From: Deltaproteobacteria bacterium
Lineage (GTDB): Bacteria; Desulfobacterota; Syntrophia; Syntrophales; UBA5619
Assembly (NCBI GenBank): GCA_026388345.1
Contig: JAPLJY010000259.1
Location: forward strand, 1 to 16,165
DNA: 16,165 bases
Direction: 5' to 3'
Below, in pieces: positions 6,589 to 14,171 of this stretch. The notes below the pieces were generated by a model that did no database searches, had not been told where the DNA came from, and saw only the letters and a list, made by a program, of their open reading frames with translations. The position numbers and the translations under genes were made by a program. How positions within the stretch are numbered: position 1 is the stretch's first letter; every line of letters begins with the position of its first letter.

Positions 6589-8841
6589 ATGATGCCGACA
6601 AATGCAACCTGCCGCCCCGTCACCTTCCTCGGAGAGGGTGAAGAGGGGATCATCCATGACATCGCCGGCGACCACGCCCTGATCAGCAGGCTCGCGGGGA
6701 TGGGGATCGTCCTTAACGCGAGGATCCGCTTTCTCCATGCCAGCGGCGGCTTGGTGATCGTGCAGGTGGCCGATACCCGTGTCGCCCTGGGAACGGGCGA
6801 GGCCGCGAAGATCCTGGTCGACTGCCTCCTCTCCCGCGGTCAGGAGACCCTAAAGCCCGAAACCGCCCCCCTGCTTGTCGCCCTGGCCGGCCAGCCGAAT
6901 GCGGGGAAATCGACGGTGTTCAACATCCTGACGGGGCTTTCGCAGCACGTCGGCAACTGGCCCGGGAAAACCGTCGAGAAGAAGGAGGGCGCCCACACGG
7001 CGGAGGACGTGGAGATGCGGATCGTCGATCTCCCCGGCACATACAGTCTGACGGCCTTCTCGGAAGAGGAGCGGGTGGCGCGGGATTTCGTCATCCACGA
7101 GAGACCCGATGTCATCGTCCTGCTGGCGAACGCGGCCGCCCTCGAACGGAGCCTCTACCTCCTCGCGGAACTCCTTCTCCTGGGTCCGCCGGTGATCGTA
7201 GCCGTGAACATGCTGGATGTGGCGGAAAAACAGGGGATCCGGATCGACACCGACGCCCTGGAGAGGGCCCTCGGCATCCCGGTCGTCCCGATGGTCGCCA
7301 CGAAAAACAGAGGCATCCGGGAACTCGTCGGGCGGATCATCGCCGTCTCCCGCCGGAAGGAAATCTACCGGCCGAGACTCCCCGAGGTGTCGCCGAACCA
7401 CCGCGACGTCTTTCTAAAGCTCTCGACATTGATCCGGGCCGAGGTTCGCCCCCCCTACACGGTTTCCTGGGTTACGGCCAAATTGATGGAGGGGGATCCG
7501 GAGATCTCGACGATGATGGAAGGGATTATTCCCGCCCCGGTCTGGGAAGAGGTCCGTTCGCTGCTGATCGCCCACGAGGATTCCCTTCACGCCGTCGTCT
7601 GCGGCCGCTACGACTGGGTCGAGGAGATCACCCGCTCCTGCGTCTCCCGGTTTAAGATGGGCCAGGTCGTCATGACCGACCGGATCGACCACATCCTGAC
7701 CCGACCCGTCTTCGGCATCCCGGTGCTTCTGGGTGTCCTGGCCTGCGTCTTTTTCCTGACCTACAAGGTCGGCTTCCCCCTCCAGAAGCTCCTGGAAGGG
7801 CTCGTCGGCGGTTTTACCGCCGGCATCGAACCGCTTCTGTCGGCTGCGCCGGCCTGGCTCAAGGGACTGTTGATCGACGGGGTGATCGGGGGCGTGGGAT
7901 CGGTTCTGACCTTTCTCCCGATCCTGCTGATCTTCTTCGCCACGCTGGCCCTTCTCGAGGATGTCGGTTACATGGCCCGGGCCGCCTTTGTCATGGACCG
8001 TTTCATGCATCTGGTGGGGCTGCACGGCAAAAGCTTCATCCCGATGTGCCTCGGCTTCGGCTGCAACGTCCCCGCGATCCTGGGCGTCCGGATCATCGAG
8101 TCGAAAAAGGCGAGGCTGCTGACGATGCTGCTGACCCCGTTCGTCCCCTGCACCGCCCGGCTCGCCGTTTTGACCTTCGTCGCCGCCGCCGTCTTTGCGA
8201 CGCACGCGACGGCCGTCGTCTGGTCGCTCGTGGCGCTCAACATCCTCATCCTCGGCCTGACGGGAATGGTCGTCCACACCTTCCTGATGAAGGACGCCCC
8301 GACCCCCTTCATCATGGAACTGCCCCTCTACCACAGGCCGAACCTCAAGACGATCCTGAATGTCATCCAGGCGCGAACCGTTTCCTTTGTCCGGAAGGCG
8401 GGAACCGTGATCCTGACGGTCTCCATCCTCGTCTGGCTTCTCTCCTACTTCCCGAACGGACAGACGGAGACCAGCATCCTTGCCGCAATCGGCCGTTTCC
8501 TGGAGCCGCTCGGCCGGCCGCTCGGCCTCGACTGGAAGATGGTGACGGCGCTCCTCACCAGCCTCGTGGCCAAGGAGAACGCGGTGGCCACGCTCGGCGT
8601 CCTCTACGGCGTCGGCGAACAGGGGCTCCTCCAGGTCCTCCCCTCCGTGATGAACCACGCCTCGGCGCTCTCCTTTTTGACGGTCCTGATGCTCTTCGTC
8701 CCCTGCGCGGCGACGATCGCGGTCATGCGGCGGGAGATGGCCGACCGGCTCTGGTTCGGCGCCTCCCTTGCCCTGACGCTCGCCGTCTCCTATCTGGGCG
8801 GCATGGCGGCCTATCGGATCGCCCTCTGGGCCGGACTCTGA
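6589..8841 (+). CDS. feoB: Ferrous iron transporter, FeoA-FeoB fusion
   Basis: A 750-residue inner-membrane Fe(II) transporter. Residues 10-80 form a FeoA-like SH3 domain (FLGEGEEGIIHDIAGD to GTGEAAKILV) fused ahead of FeoB, instead of a separate feoA. The G domain has G1 GQPNAGKST (101-109), G3 DLPGTYSL (from 147), G4 NMLD (207-210, as in E. coli FeoB) and a G5-like ATKNRGI. The membrane half starts around residue 370 and contains the Gate/core motifs LEDVGYMARAAFVMDR, MCLGFGCNVPAI, PFVPCTARL and the late FVPCAATIAV, with several hydrophobic helices. The start has two adjacent ATGs (6589 and 6592) and only a weak Shine-Dalgarno. No feoC follows. It supplies iron under anoxic conditions, where Fe(II) is soluble. 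Confidence 0.95.
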   Translation: MMPTNATCRPVTFLGEGEEGIIHDIAGDHALISRLAGMGIVLNARIRFLHASGGLVIVQVADTRVALGTGEAAKILVDCLLSRGQETLKPETAPLLVALAGQPNAGKSTVFNILTGLSQHVGNWPGKTVEKKEGAHTAEDVEMRIVDLPGTYSLTAFSEEERVARDFVIHERPDVIVLLANAAALERSLYLLAELLLLGPPVIVAVNMLDVAEKQGIRIDTDALERALGIPVVPMVATKNRGIRELVGRIIAVSRRKEIYRPRLPEVSPNHRDVFLKLSTLIRAEVRPPYTVSWVTAKLMEGDPEISTMMEGIIPAPVWEEVRSLLIAHEDSLHAVVCGRYDWVEEITRSCVSRFKMGQVVMTDRIDHILTRPVFGIPVLLGVLACVFFLTYKVGFPLQKLLEGLVGGFTAGIEPLLSAAPAWLKGLLIDGVIGGVGSVLTFLPILLIFFATLALLEDVGYMARAAFVMDRFMHLVGLHGKSFIPMCLGFGCNVPAILGVRIIESKKARLLTMLLTPFVPCTARLAVLTFVAAAVFATHATAVVWSLVALNILILGLTGMVVHTFLMKDAPTPFIMELPLYHRPNLKTILNVIQARTVSFVRKAGTVILTVSILVWLLSYFPNGQTETSILAAIGRFLEPLGRPLGLDWKMVTALLTSLVAKENAVATLGVLYGVGEQGLLQVLPSVMNHASALSFLTVLMLFVPCAATIAVMRREMADRLWFGASLALTLAVSYLGGMAAYRIALWAGL

Positions 8842-8911
8842 TTGCACCCGCAGAGGCATCTATAACCTTGATGAAGATGAAGGACTTCAACCCGCATCCA
8901 CCAATTAACGC

Positions 8912-8940
8912 TTGACAATTAATTTTACTAATATTATTGT
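8912..8940 (+). promoter_or_regulatory. Promoter of the TAXI TRAP transporter genes
   Basis: A perfect -35 TTGACA (8912-8917), a 17-base spacer and -10-like TATTGT (8935-8940), about 50 bases before the binding-protein start, in an AT-rich pocket. The heptamer CAATTAA occurs twice 14 bases apart (8902-8908 and 8916-8922), overlapping the -35, and could be an operator. Prediction by eye. Confidence 0.6.
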
Positions 8941-8996
8941 CCGCCATCCCCAGATTTAAACCGGTCTTAACCAAGCATTTGTGAAAGGAGATGATC

Positions 8997-9944
8997 ATGA
9001 AAGTGAAGTCGACCTTAATGGCGGTCGCTATTGCGGCCATCCTTTGCGTTCCCCCGGCGGCAACAGCGCAGCAAGTGACCCTGATGACCGGCCCCCAGGG
9101 CGGCGTGTGGGTGCCGCTCGGCGGCTCTCTGAAAGGCATGTGGGAGAAGGCGATCCCCGGACTTCAGGTTCAGATGCAGCCCGGCGCCGGCATAGCCAAC
9201 ATTCGCGGCGTCGACGAAGGCAAAGCGCAGATTGGTTTCGGCAACACCATTACGACGGTGGACGGGCTGGCCGGAAGGCCGCCTTACCCGAAGAAAGTGA
9301 CCAATGTCTGCCAGGTTGCCAACCTCTACCCGCAGTATTACCAGGTGGTCGTTCCCGTCGATGCGAACATCAACAGCATCAGCGACCTGAAGGGCAAGAT
9401 AATGGTCACCCAGCCGAAAGGCAACTCCTCGGAAATCATCAACGTGCACATGTTGCAGGTTTACGGCATGACCTACCAGTCGCTGGCGAAAGTGAATTTC
9501 ATCAACTCCTACACCGATGCCGTAGAGATGATGAAGGACGGCCACGCGAAGGTGTTTACGCTGGGTACGACGGTTCCGGCCTCGGCGGTGATGGATCTGG
9601 CCAGCGCGCGCGACATCAAGCTGATCGGCATCGATGCGAATACACTGGCCGAGATGAAGAAGATCAATCCGGGTTACTCCAAACTAACCATCAAGGCAGG
9701 CACCTATCCCAAACAGAGCAAGGACGTCGACGTGATCGGCTATGCCACCCATCTTGTCGCCGCCTGCGACCTGCCCGAGGAGATGGTCTATAAGATGGTG
9801 AAGGCGATGGCGGCCAATGTGAGCGATATGGCGGCGTCGAACAAGGCGATCTCCGGATTAACGCCGAAGATCATGGCGGAGGATATCGGCGTGCCCCTCC
9901 ACAAGGGCGCATTGAGGTTTTACAAGGAAGCAGGGGCGATATAG
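8997..9944 (+). CDS. TAXI-family TRAP transporter substrate-binding protein
   Basis: The start is ATG 8997 (MKVKSTLMAV), which puts AAAGGAG (8984-8990) six bases upstream; the in-frame ATG at 8991 touches that site. The 315-residue product has a signal peptide, with probable cleavage after ATA (residue 24) before QQVTLMTGPQGG. The mature protein shows the TAXI pattern: GPQGGVWVPLGG near the start, QPGAGIANIRGVDEGKAQIGFG, DLKGKIMVTQPKGNSSE, and INSYTDAVEMMKDGHAKVF. It binds a substrate in the periplasm and delivers it to the fused permease encoded downstream. TAXI substrates are often dicarboxylates, glutamate-like compounds or other organic acids; this one cannot be assigned. Confidence 0.92.
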   Translation: MKVKSTLMAVAIAAILCVPPAATAQQVTLMTGPQGGVWVPLGGSLKGMWEKAIPGLQVQMQPGAGIANIRGVDEGKAQIGFGNTITTVDGLAGRPPYPKKVTNVCQVANLYPQYYQVVVPVDANINSISDLKGKIMVTQPKGNSSEIINVHMLQVYGMTYQSLAKVNFINSYTDAVEMMKDGHAKVFTLGTTVPASAVMDLASARDIKLIGIDANTLAEMKKINPGYSKLTIKAGTYPKQSKDVDVIGYATHLVAACDLPEEMVYKMVKAMAANVSDMAASNKAISGLTPKIMAEDIGVPLHKGALRFYKEAGAI

Positions 9945-9980
9945 GCGCAAGGTTACCCCGGCAACCCGCAGTATTGTCGC

Positions 9981-10007
9981 GGGGCGGCCTCGGTCGCCCC
10001 TTTTTTT
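9981..10007 (+). terminator. Intrinsic terminator/attenuator between TRAP binding protein and permease
   Basis: GGGGCG (9981-9986) pairs with CGCCCC (9995-10000), with a G.T pair extending the stem inward and a loop of about six to eight bases, followed at once by seven T (10001-10007). This is a textbook Rho-independent terminator, yet it lies between two genes of one transporter. It probably makes the binding protein more abundant than the permease through partial read-through. Confidence 0.85.
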
Positions 10008-10041
10008 CATCCGAAGTTGTCGTCTCTAAGAGGAGTCGCTC

Positions 10042-11937
10042 ATGTCGGAAGCAATCCCCGTCATATCCGAAGAGGTCCCGGCAACCCCGCCCAAGACCAA
10101 GGCGCTCAAGTGGACCGTTACGGTCGTCGCCATCGCCATGTCGCTGTACCACATGTACATCGCCGGCTTCGGACCGCCCGAGGCGATGATCTTCCGCGGC
10201 ACGCACCTCCTGTTTGCGCTCACGCTGGTGTTCATGCTTTACCCGATCAAGCCTGACGGCGGCATCGGCTGGCGCATGTTCGACATGGTCCTGCTCATCG
10301 GCTCGTGGGCCTTTATCCTGCACATCTTTTTCAATTACGAGTACGTCACCTACCGCACCATCTACATCGACGACCTGAACACCTTCGACAAGATCTATGC
10401 GGTGGTCTCGGTGCTGATCGTCCTCGAGGCGACAAGACGCGTGCTCGGCTGGGCGCTGCCGATCACCGCTTTGGTGTTCCTCGCCTACACGGTCTTTATG
10501 ACCAACCTGAAGCTGCCGGTGCTGATGGAGCAGCTCTATCTCTCCCTCGAGGGGATCTTCGGCCCGACGCTGGGGGTGTCGGCCTCCTACGTGATGCTGT
10601 TCGTGCTGTTCGGCGCGTTTATGGAGAGGAGCGGCACCGGAAAGCTGTTCATGGACTTCGCGCTCGCGATCACCGGCCACACCGCCGGCGGCCCGGGCAA
10701 GGTTTCGGTGATCAGCTCGGCCCTGTTCGGCACGGTGTCGGGAAGCGCGGTCGCCAACGTGATGGTCGACGGGCCGATCACGATCCCGCTGATGAAGAAG
10801 ACCGGTTTTATTCCGCCGTTTGCCGCGGCGGTCGAGGCGGTCGCCTCCACCGGCGGCCAGATCATGCCGCCGGTGATGGGCGCGGCCGCATTCGTGATGG
10901 CCGAGTTCCTGGCGGTGAGCTACTTCCAAGTGACGATCTGGGCGGCCATTCCGGCGATCCTGTACTACGTCGCGGTGTTTTTCTCGGTGCACTTCAAGGC
11001 AAAGCGCGTGGGTCTGCTTGGCGTGCCCAAATCCGAGCTGCCGCGCCTCGGGGCGGTGATGCGCGAGCGCGGGCATCTGTTCGTGCCCATTGTCATTGTC
11101 TTCATCACGCTGGTCGCGGGCTATAGCGCCCCGCTGTGCGCGCTGGCAGGCACCCTCTCCTGCCTTCCGATGGCCCTTGTCCGAAAGACAACGCGCCAGG
11201 AGATCACCTGGAAATCGCTGCTTGATGCACTGGAGGACGGCGCGCGGAACACCCTCCTGGTGGCGATGGCCTGTGCCTGCGCCGGCATTGTGATCGGCTG
11301 CGTGACCCTTACGGGCATGGGCATCAGCTTCACCCAGTTCGTGGTCGGACTGGCGCGCGAAATGCTGCCCCTTGCGCTCACGCTCACCGCGATCGCCGGG
11401 ATCGTCCTCGGCATGGGGATGCCGACCACCCCCGCCTACATCGTCATGGTCTCGCTGCTCGTTCCGGCGCTGGTGAAACTCGGCGCCATCGCCCCGGCCG
11501 CACACATGTTCGCGTTCTATTTTGCCATCCTCTCGGCGATCACGCCGCCGGTTGCGCTCGCCGTTTATGCCGCGGCCAGCCTTGCCAAGACCGACCTCTG
11601 GAAAGCGGGTTGGGAAGCGGTGCGCATTGGCGCCGCCGGCTTCATCGTACCATTCATGTTCGTGTACGAGCCGTCGCTGCTCATGATCGGCGACTGGCAG
11701 GACGTCGCCCCCTCGTTCATCACCGCCACGATCGGCACCATTATTCTCGCCGCTTCGCTGCAGGGTTACCTGATCCGATCGGCCACGATGTGGCAACGGG
11801 TGGTTCTGTTCGTTGCGGCGCTTTGCCTGATCAAGCCGGGCTGGATCAGCGACCTCATCGGCCTCGCGCTGCTGGCGGCGGTGCTTGCCATCCAATATCT
11901 TGCGAAAATGAGAGAGATCAAGCATGAAACGGCCTGA
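10042..11937 (+). CDS. TRAP transporter fused permease (DctQM), TAXI type
   Basis: A 631-residue polytopic membrane protein. The first ~170 residues carry about four hydrophobic helices corresponding to the small DctQ subunit. The remainder is the large DctM subunit, with signatures VLFGAFMERSGTG, FGTVSGSAVANVMVDGP, VASTGGQIMPPVMGAAAF and later GMGMPTTPAYI. It moves the substrate captured by the TAXI protein across the inner membrane using a Na+ or H+ gradient. AAGAGGAG precedes the ATG by about eight bases. It lies 97 bases downstream of the binding-protein gene with a terminator hairpin between. The C-terminal part (about 570-625) adds further hydrophobic segments typical of fused TAXI permeases. 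Confidence 0.93.
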   Translation: MSEAIPVISEEVPATPPKTKALKWTVTVVAIAMSLYHMYIAGFGPPEAMIFRGTHLLFALTLVFMLYPIKPDGGIGWRMFDMVLLIGSWAFILHIFFNYEYVTYRTIYIDDLNTFDKIYAVVSVLIVLEATRRVLGWALPITALVFLAYTVFMTNLKLPVLMEQLYLSLEGIFGPTLGVSASYVMLFVLFGAFMERSGTGKLFMDFALAITGHTAGGPGKVSVISSALFGTVSGSAVANVMVDGPITIPLMKKTGFIPPFAAAVEAVASTGGQIMPPVMGAAAFVMAEFLAVSYFQVTIWAAIPAILYYVAVFFSVHFKAKRVGLLGVPKSELPRLGAVMRERGHLFVPIVIVFITLVAGYSAPLCALAGTLSCLPMALVRKTTRQEITWKSLLDALEDGARNTLLVAMACACAGIVIGCVTLTGMGISFTQFVVGLAREMLPLALTLTAIAGIVLGMGMPTTPAYIVMVSLLVPALVKLGAIAPAAHMFAFYFAILSAITPPVALAVYAAASLAKTDLWKAGWEAVRIGAAGFIVPFMFVYEPSLLMIGDWQDVAPSFITATIGTIILAASLQGYLIRSATMWQRVVLFVAALCLIKPGWISDLIGLALLAAVLAIQYLAKMREIKHETA

Positions 11938-11960
11938 AGTCTTTGCCGCGCCGGGGTGAT

Positions 11961-11987
11961 CCGGAATCTTAAATGCCGGTGTTCCGG
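11961..11987 (+). terminator. Weak hairpin downstream of the TRAP permease
   Basis: CCGGAA (11961-11966) pairs with TTCCGG (11982-11987) across a 15-base loop, followed by only a loosely AT-rich run. Its position after the permease stop fits a terminator, but the long loop and lack of a T-tract make it weak. Confidence 0.25.
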
Positions 11988-12102
11988 AATTGTAATCTGT
12001 TGAAATCAGTCATCCAGGATACCCTTCGGAAATGTCTCTATCGCCAAGCTCTTTGCCCGGGGGGTAAACTCGTTTTTTTAAAGCAACCATCGGAGGCCCA
12101 GC

Positions 12103-12942
12103 ATGAACCATGACAAAATTATCCTATCGGTAGCCACAACCGGCAGTTGGCCGACCAAGGCGCAAAACCCCGGCCTGCCCGTCACACCCGAGGAGATTGC
12201 CCAAGCGGCGGTGGAGAGTTGGCGCGAAGGGGCATCCGTTGTCCACGTCCACGTGCGGGACGATGCGGGAAAGATGAGCTGTGATCTGTCGCGGTTTCTG
12301 CGGGTCAGGGAACTGATCCGCGACCAGGGATGCGATATTCTGATCAATTTCAGCACCAGCGGCGGGGCCGGCCGCGTGGGCGAGGAAGAACGGTTTAACA
12401 GCCTGGCTGCCGGGCCGGAATTGGGGTCGTTGGACGCGGGCTCCATGAACTTCAACGATCGCATTTTTCTGAATCCTCCGGACTTTCTGGAGGAACTGGC
12501 CAGGCGCATGCTGGCAGCCCATGTCAAACCGGAAATTGAAGTCTTTGACAGCGGCATGATCGGCAATGCCCTGGCTCTGGAAGAGAAAGGCCTGATTCAA
12601 TCGCCCCTGTGGTGGCAGTTCGTCCTGGGGGTGAAGGGAGGGGCCCCGGCCACGGCACGTTCCCTGCTCCACCTGGTCGACAGCCTGCCCGCAGGGTCGC
12701 TGTGGTCGGTGTGCACGGTGGGGTGGCGGCAGCTGTCGATGAACGTGCTGGCCATGGCCATGGGCGGACACGCCCGCACAGGCCTGGAGGATAACCTCTA
12801 TTACCGGCGGGGCGAATTGGCCCGAAGCAACGCCCAATTGGTGGCCCGTCTGACCCGCATTGCCCGCGAGTGCGGTCGCGAACCGGCTACCCCTGCCGAG
12901 GTGAGGGAGATGCTCGGGCTGGCGCGAACGGGAGTTGGGTGA
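12103..12942 (+). CDS. Beta-keto acid cleavage enzyme (BKACE/Kce, DUF849 family)
   Basis: A 279-residue TIM-barrel enzyme of the family that condenses a beta-keto acid with acetyl-CoA and cleaves it to acetoacetate and a new CoA thioester; 3-keto-5-aminohexanoate cleavage enzyme of lysine fermentation is the prototype. Visible signatures: VTPEEIAQAAVESWREGA, the zinc motif HVHVRD (H48, H50), INFSTSGG, PEIEVFDSG (143-151) and GGHARTGLEDNLYY. By analogy with Kce, E229 should be the third zinc ligand, D230 the catalytic base and R225 its helper, and all are present. The substrate varies widely within BKACE and is not fixed here; no other lysine-fermentation gene is in the window. CGGAGG lies about seven bases before the ATG. 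The adjacent TRAP transporter may import its precursor. Confidence 0.92.
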   Translation: MNHDKIILSVATTGSWPTKAQNPGLPVTPEEIAQAAVESWREGASVVHVHVRDDAGKMSCDLSRFLRVRELIRDQGCDILINFSTSGGAGRVGEEERFNSLAAGPELGSLDAGSMNFNDRIFLNPPDFLEELARRMLAAHVKPEIEVFDSGMIGNALALEEKGLIQSPLWWQFVLGVKGGAPATARSLLHLVDSLPAGSLWSVCTVGWRQLSMNVLAMAMGGHARTGLEDNLYYRRGELARSNAQLVARLTRIARECGREPATPAEVREMLGLARTGVG

Positions 12943-12943
12943 T

Positions 12944-12983
12944 TATACCTGAACTCCAGCATGGGTATAGGGTTCTTTCTTTC
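12944..12983 (+). terminator. Probable terminator after the BKACE gene
   Basis: TATACC (12944-12949) pairs with GGTATA (12964-12969) across a 14-base loop that can shrink by a T.G pair. It is followed by the T-rich stretch TTCTTTCTTTC (to 12983). It begins two bases after the BKACE stop. Moderate to weak by shape. Confidence 0.4.
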
Positions 12984-13018
12984 AGGATGAGCCTATCCGA
13001 CCGTTATGAGCGTTTGTT

Positions 13019-13285
13019 ATGAACAACTTTTCAATAGCCTGTGAGATCCCGATCATGCAGGTGTCAACTGAAAAGTATCGGAGCACGGACATTTCCGGAA
13101 GCTATGCGGATATGGCCAAGGCCTTCGGAGGTTATGGTGAAAGAGTCACACAGCCTGAGGAAATTATTCCTGCGATCAAGCGGGCCATTAAGAAAACGGA
13201 AGAGGGCGTACCGGTGCTGCTGGAGTTTATTACAGCGAAAGAAATAGCCGTTTCCATGCAGCAAACAATCAGACAAAATAAATAG
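13019..13285 (+). pseudogene. C-terminal remnant of a TPP-dependent (acetolactate synthase-like) enzyme
   Basis: The 88-codon ORF contains YRSTDISGSYADMAKAFGGY, then GERVTQPEEIIPAIKRAI and GVPVLLEFITAKE. This is the characteristic C-terminal end of large thiamine-diphosphate enzymes of the acetolactate synthase/benzoylformate decarboxylase type: the D-Y-A-x-x-A-x-A-x-G-x-x-G pattern, then PEEI-x-PA-x-x-RA and the final P-x-LLE. Family proteins are about 550 residues, and the TPP-binding GDG...NN region and everything before it are absent. The first ~20 codons do not look like the family, so the true homology starts around 13070. No good ribosome site precedes the ATG. It is followed by a hairpin terminator, perhaps retained from the ancestral gene. 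A truncated relic is the simplest reading. Confidence 0.7.
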
Positions 13286-13288
13286 TTT

Positions 13289-13308
13289 ATCCTGTCAAAC
13301 AGGATTTT
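13289..13308 (+). terminator. Intrinsic terminator after the TPP-enzyme remnant
   Basis: ATCCTGT (13289-13295) and ACAGGAT (13299-13305) form a perfect seven-base-pair stem with a three-base loop, followed by a short TTT run. It starts four bases after the remnant's stop codon, as expected for the original gene's terminator. Confidence 0.6.
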
Positions 13309-13371
13309 CCAAAGTTTTGTATGAACATGTTTTTCGAAAGCTGAACAAAGATTACTAAACAAAGATTCAAT

Positions 13372-13392
13372 GTGAAAGGTGAAAGGTGAAAG
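13372..13392. repeat. Three tandem GTGAAAG heptamers
   Basis: GTGAAAG occurs three times in a row without interruption. Just upstream, ACAAAGATT occurs twice. The stretch 13286-13482 between the remnant's terminator and the Nudix gene is AT-richer than its surroundings and holds no gene I can support. Confidence 0.6.
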
Positions 13393-13482
13393 GATTTCCC
13401 GGGTGGAATTCCAGTTTCAAGGGTGAATCATAAAATTCAATCATAGTAAATATCTGACGATAGTGATTTGCTTTGTCACCAA

Positions 13483-13893
13483 TTATCTTACTCCCTTCAG
13501 CCGGTATGCCGCGACAACCGCAAGGTCCGCTTCGACCCAGTTGAGGGCCGGCAGCTCTTCCGGCTTGAGCCAGACGACGGCCCGGTGCTCGTTCAGGGTC
13601 ATCTCCCCGGAGAGGATCTCGCAGACGAAGGGATGCAGGGTGACCGTGAAGGCCGGGTAGCGGTGCATCGAGGGCGGCATCGCCCGCTTGACGGCGACGC
13701 GGATGCCCATCTCCTCCAGCAGCTCCCGGTGGAGACAAGCCTCCGGGCTCTCCCCCGGTTCGATCTTCCCGCCGGGAAATTCCCACTTCAGGGGCATGCG
13801 CATGGAGCGGCTCCGCTGGGCGGCCAGGACGAGGCCGTCCCGCTCGATGATCGCGCAGGTCACGTGGAAGAGGTTCGGGTTTTCTTCGTTCAT
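13483..13893 (-). CDS. Nudix hydrolase, MutT-like
   Basis: A 136-residue protein with a complete Nudix box (G-x5-E-x7-REUxEExGU) at residues 42-64: G42, E48, R56-E57, E60-E61, G63. The length and the MPLKWEFPGGKIEPGESP region resemble MutT-type (d)NTP diphosphatases, which clear 8-oxo-dGTP or related nucleotides from the pool. The start is taken as ATG 13893 (MNEENPNLFHV), behind GGGAGG about ten bases upstream; an in-frame GTG at 13938 would add 15 residues without family similarity. The stop is TAA at 13485-13483. It is transcribed away from the dehydrogenase gene at 14172. Exact substrate unknown. Confidence 0.9.
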   Translation of the reverse strand: MNEENPNLFHVTCAIIERDGLVLAAQRSRSMRMPLKWEFPGGKIEPGESPEACLHRELLEEMGIRVAVKRAMPPSMHRYPAFTVTLHPFVCEILSGEMTLNEHRAVVWLKPEELPALNWVEADLAVVAAYRLKGVR

Positions 13894-14171
13894 CTTCAGG
13901 CTGCCTCCCGGGCGGAAAAGGTCGTAAAGCCGGAACACCCGATCAGATCGGAAGTTCCGCCGCGTGACCGGCAGTATATAGGGATGCCCCGGGGGGTGTC
14001 AAACGGTTTTGAGACTGGCGCGCGGACATGGAGGACGTTTTTTTGACGGAGGGTTCAGATGATCCGGTATTTGTGATATAGGGGAATAACGGCGGCGGCC
14101 TTAAGAACAGCCCGACGCCTTATAACCCGCCGCTCCCGCTTGGGCGAGAGTGGCCGAAGAAAGGAAAAATC
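13894..14171. other. Intergenic region between divergent Nudix and hydroxyacyl-CoA dehydrogenase genes
   Basis: A 278-base divergent spacer that must hold promoters in both directions. On the + strand TTGACG (14043-14048) precedes the AT-rich stretch TATTTGTGATATAG, but the spacing to any -10-like hexamer is not ideal (about 19 to TATTTG). A GC-rich part (about 14088-14160) contains GGCGG/CCGCC complementarity that could fold in the leader. No ORF or RNA gene can be supported. Confidence 0.3.

Noticed and set aside
7414..8859. 481-codon minus-strand frame opposite feoB
   Set aside because: Low-complexity charged composition, antisense to a certain FeoB coding sequence, and no ribosome site or family match.
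9871..11925. 684-codon open frame on the minus strand opposite the TRAP permease
   Set aside because: It is rich in Arg, His, Asp and Gly with no recognisable domain, and mirrors a clear membrane protein gene; an artefact of GC-rich codon bias.
13372..13392. Three tandem heptamers as a possible CRISPR or iteron array
   Set aside because: Units are only seven bases, have no spacers, and no cas or replication gene is nearby.
13367..13786. Minus-strand frame overlapping the Nudix gene
   Set aside because: It is in a different frame from the complete Nudix box, has arginine/glycine-rich composition and extends into the AT-rich non-coding stretch.
14088..14165. Possible tRNA or structured RNA before the dehydrogenase gene
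   Set aside because: Only scattered GC complementarity is present; no cloverleaf, T-loop signature or riboswitch motif could be recognised.
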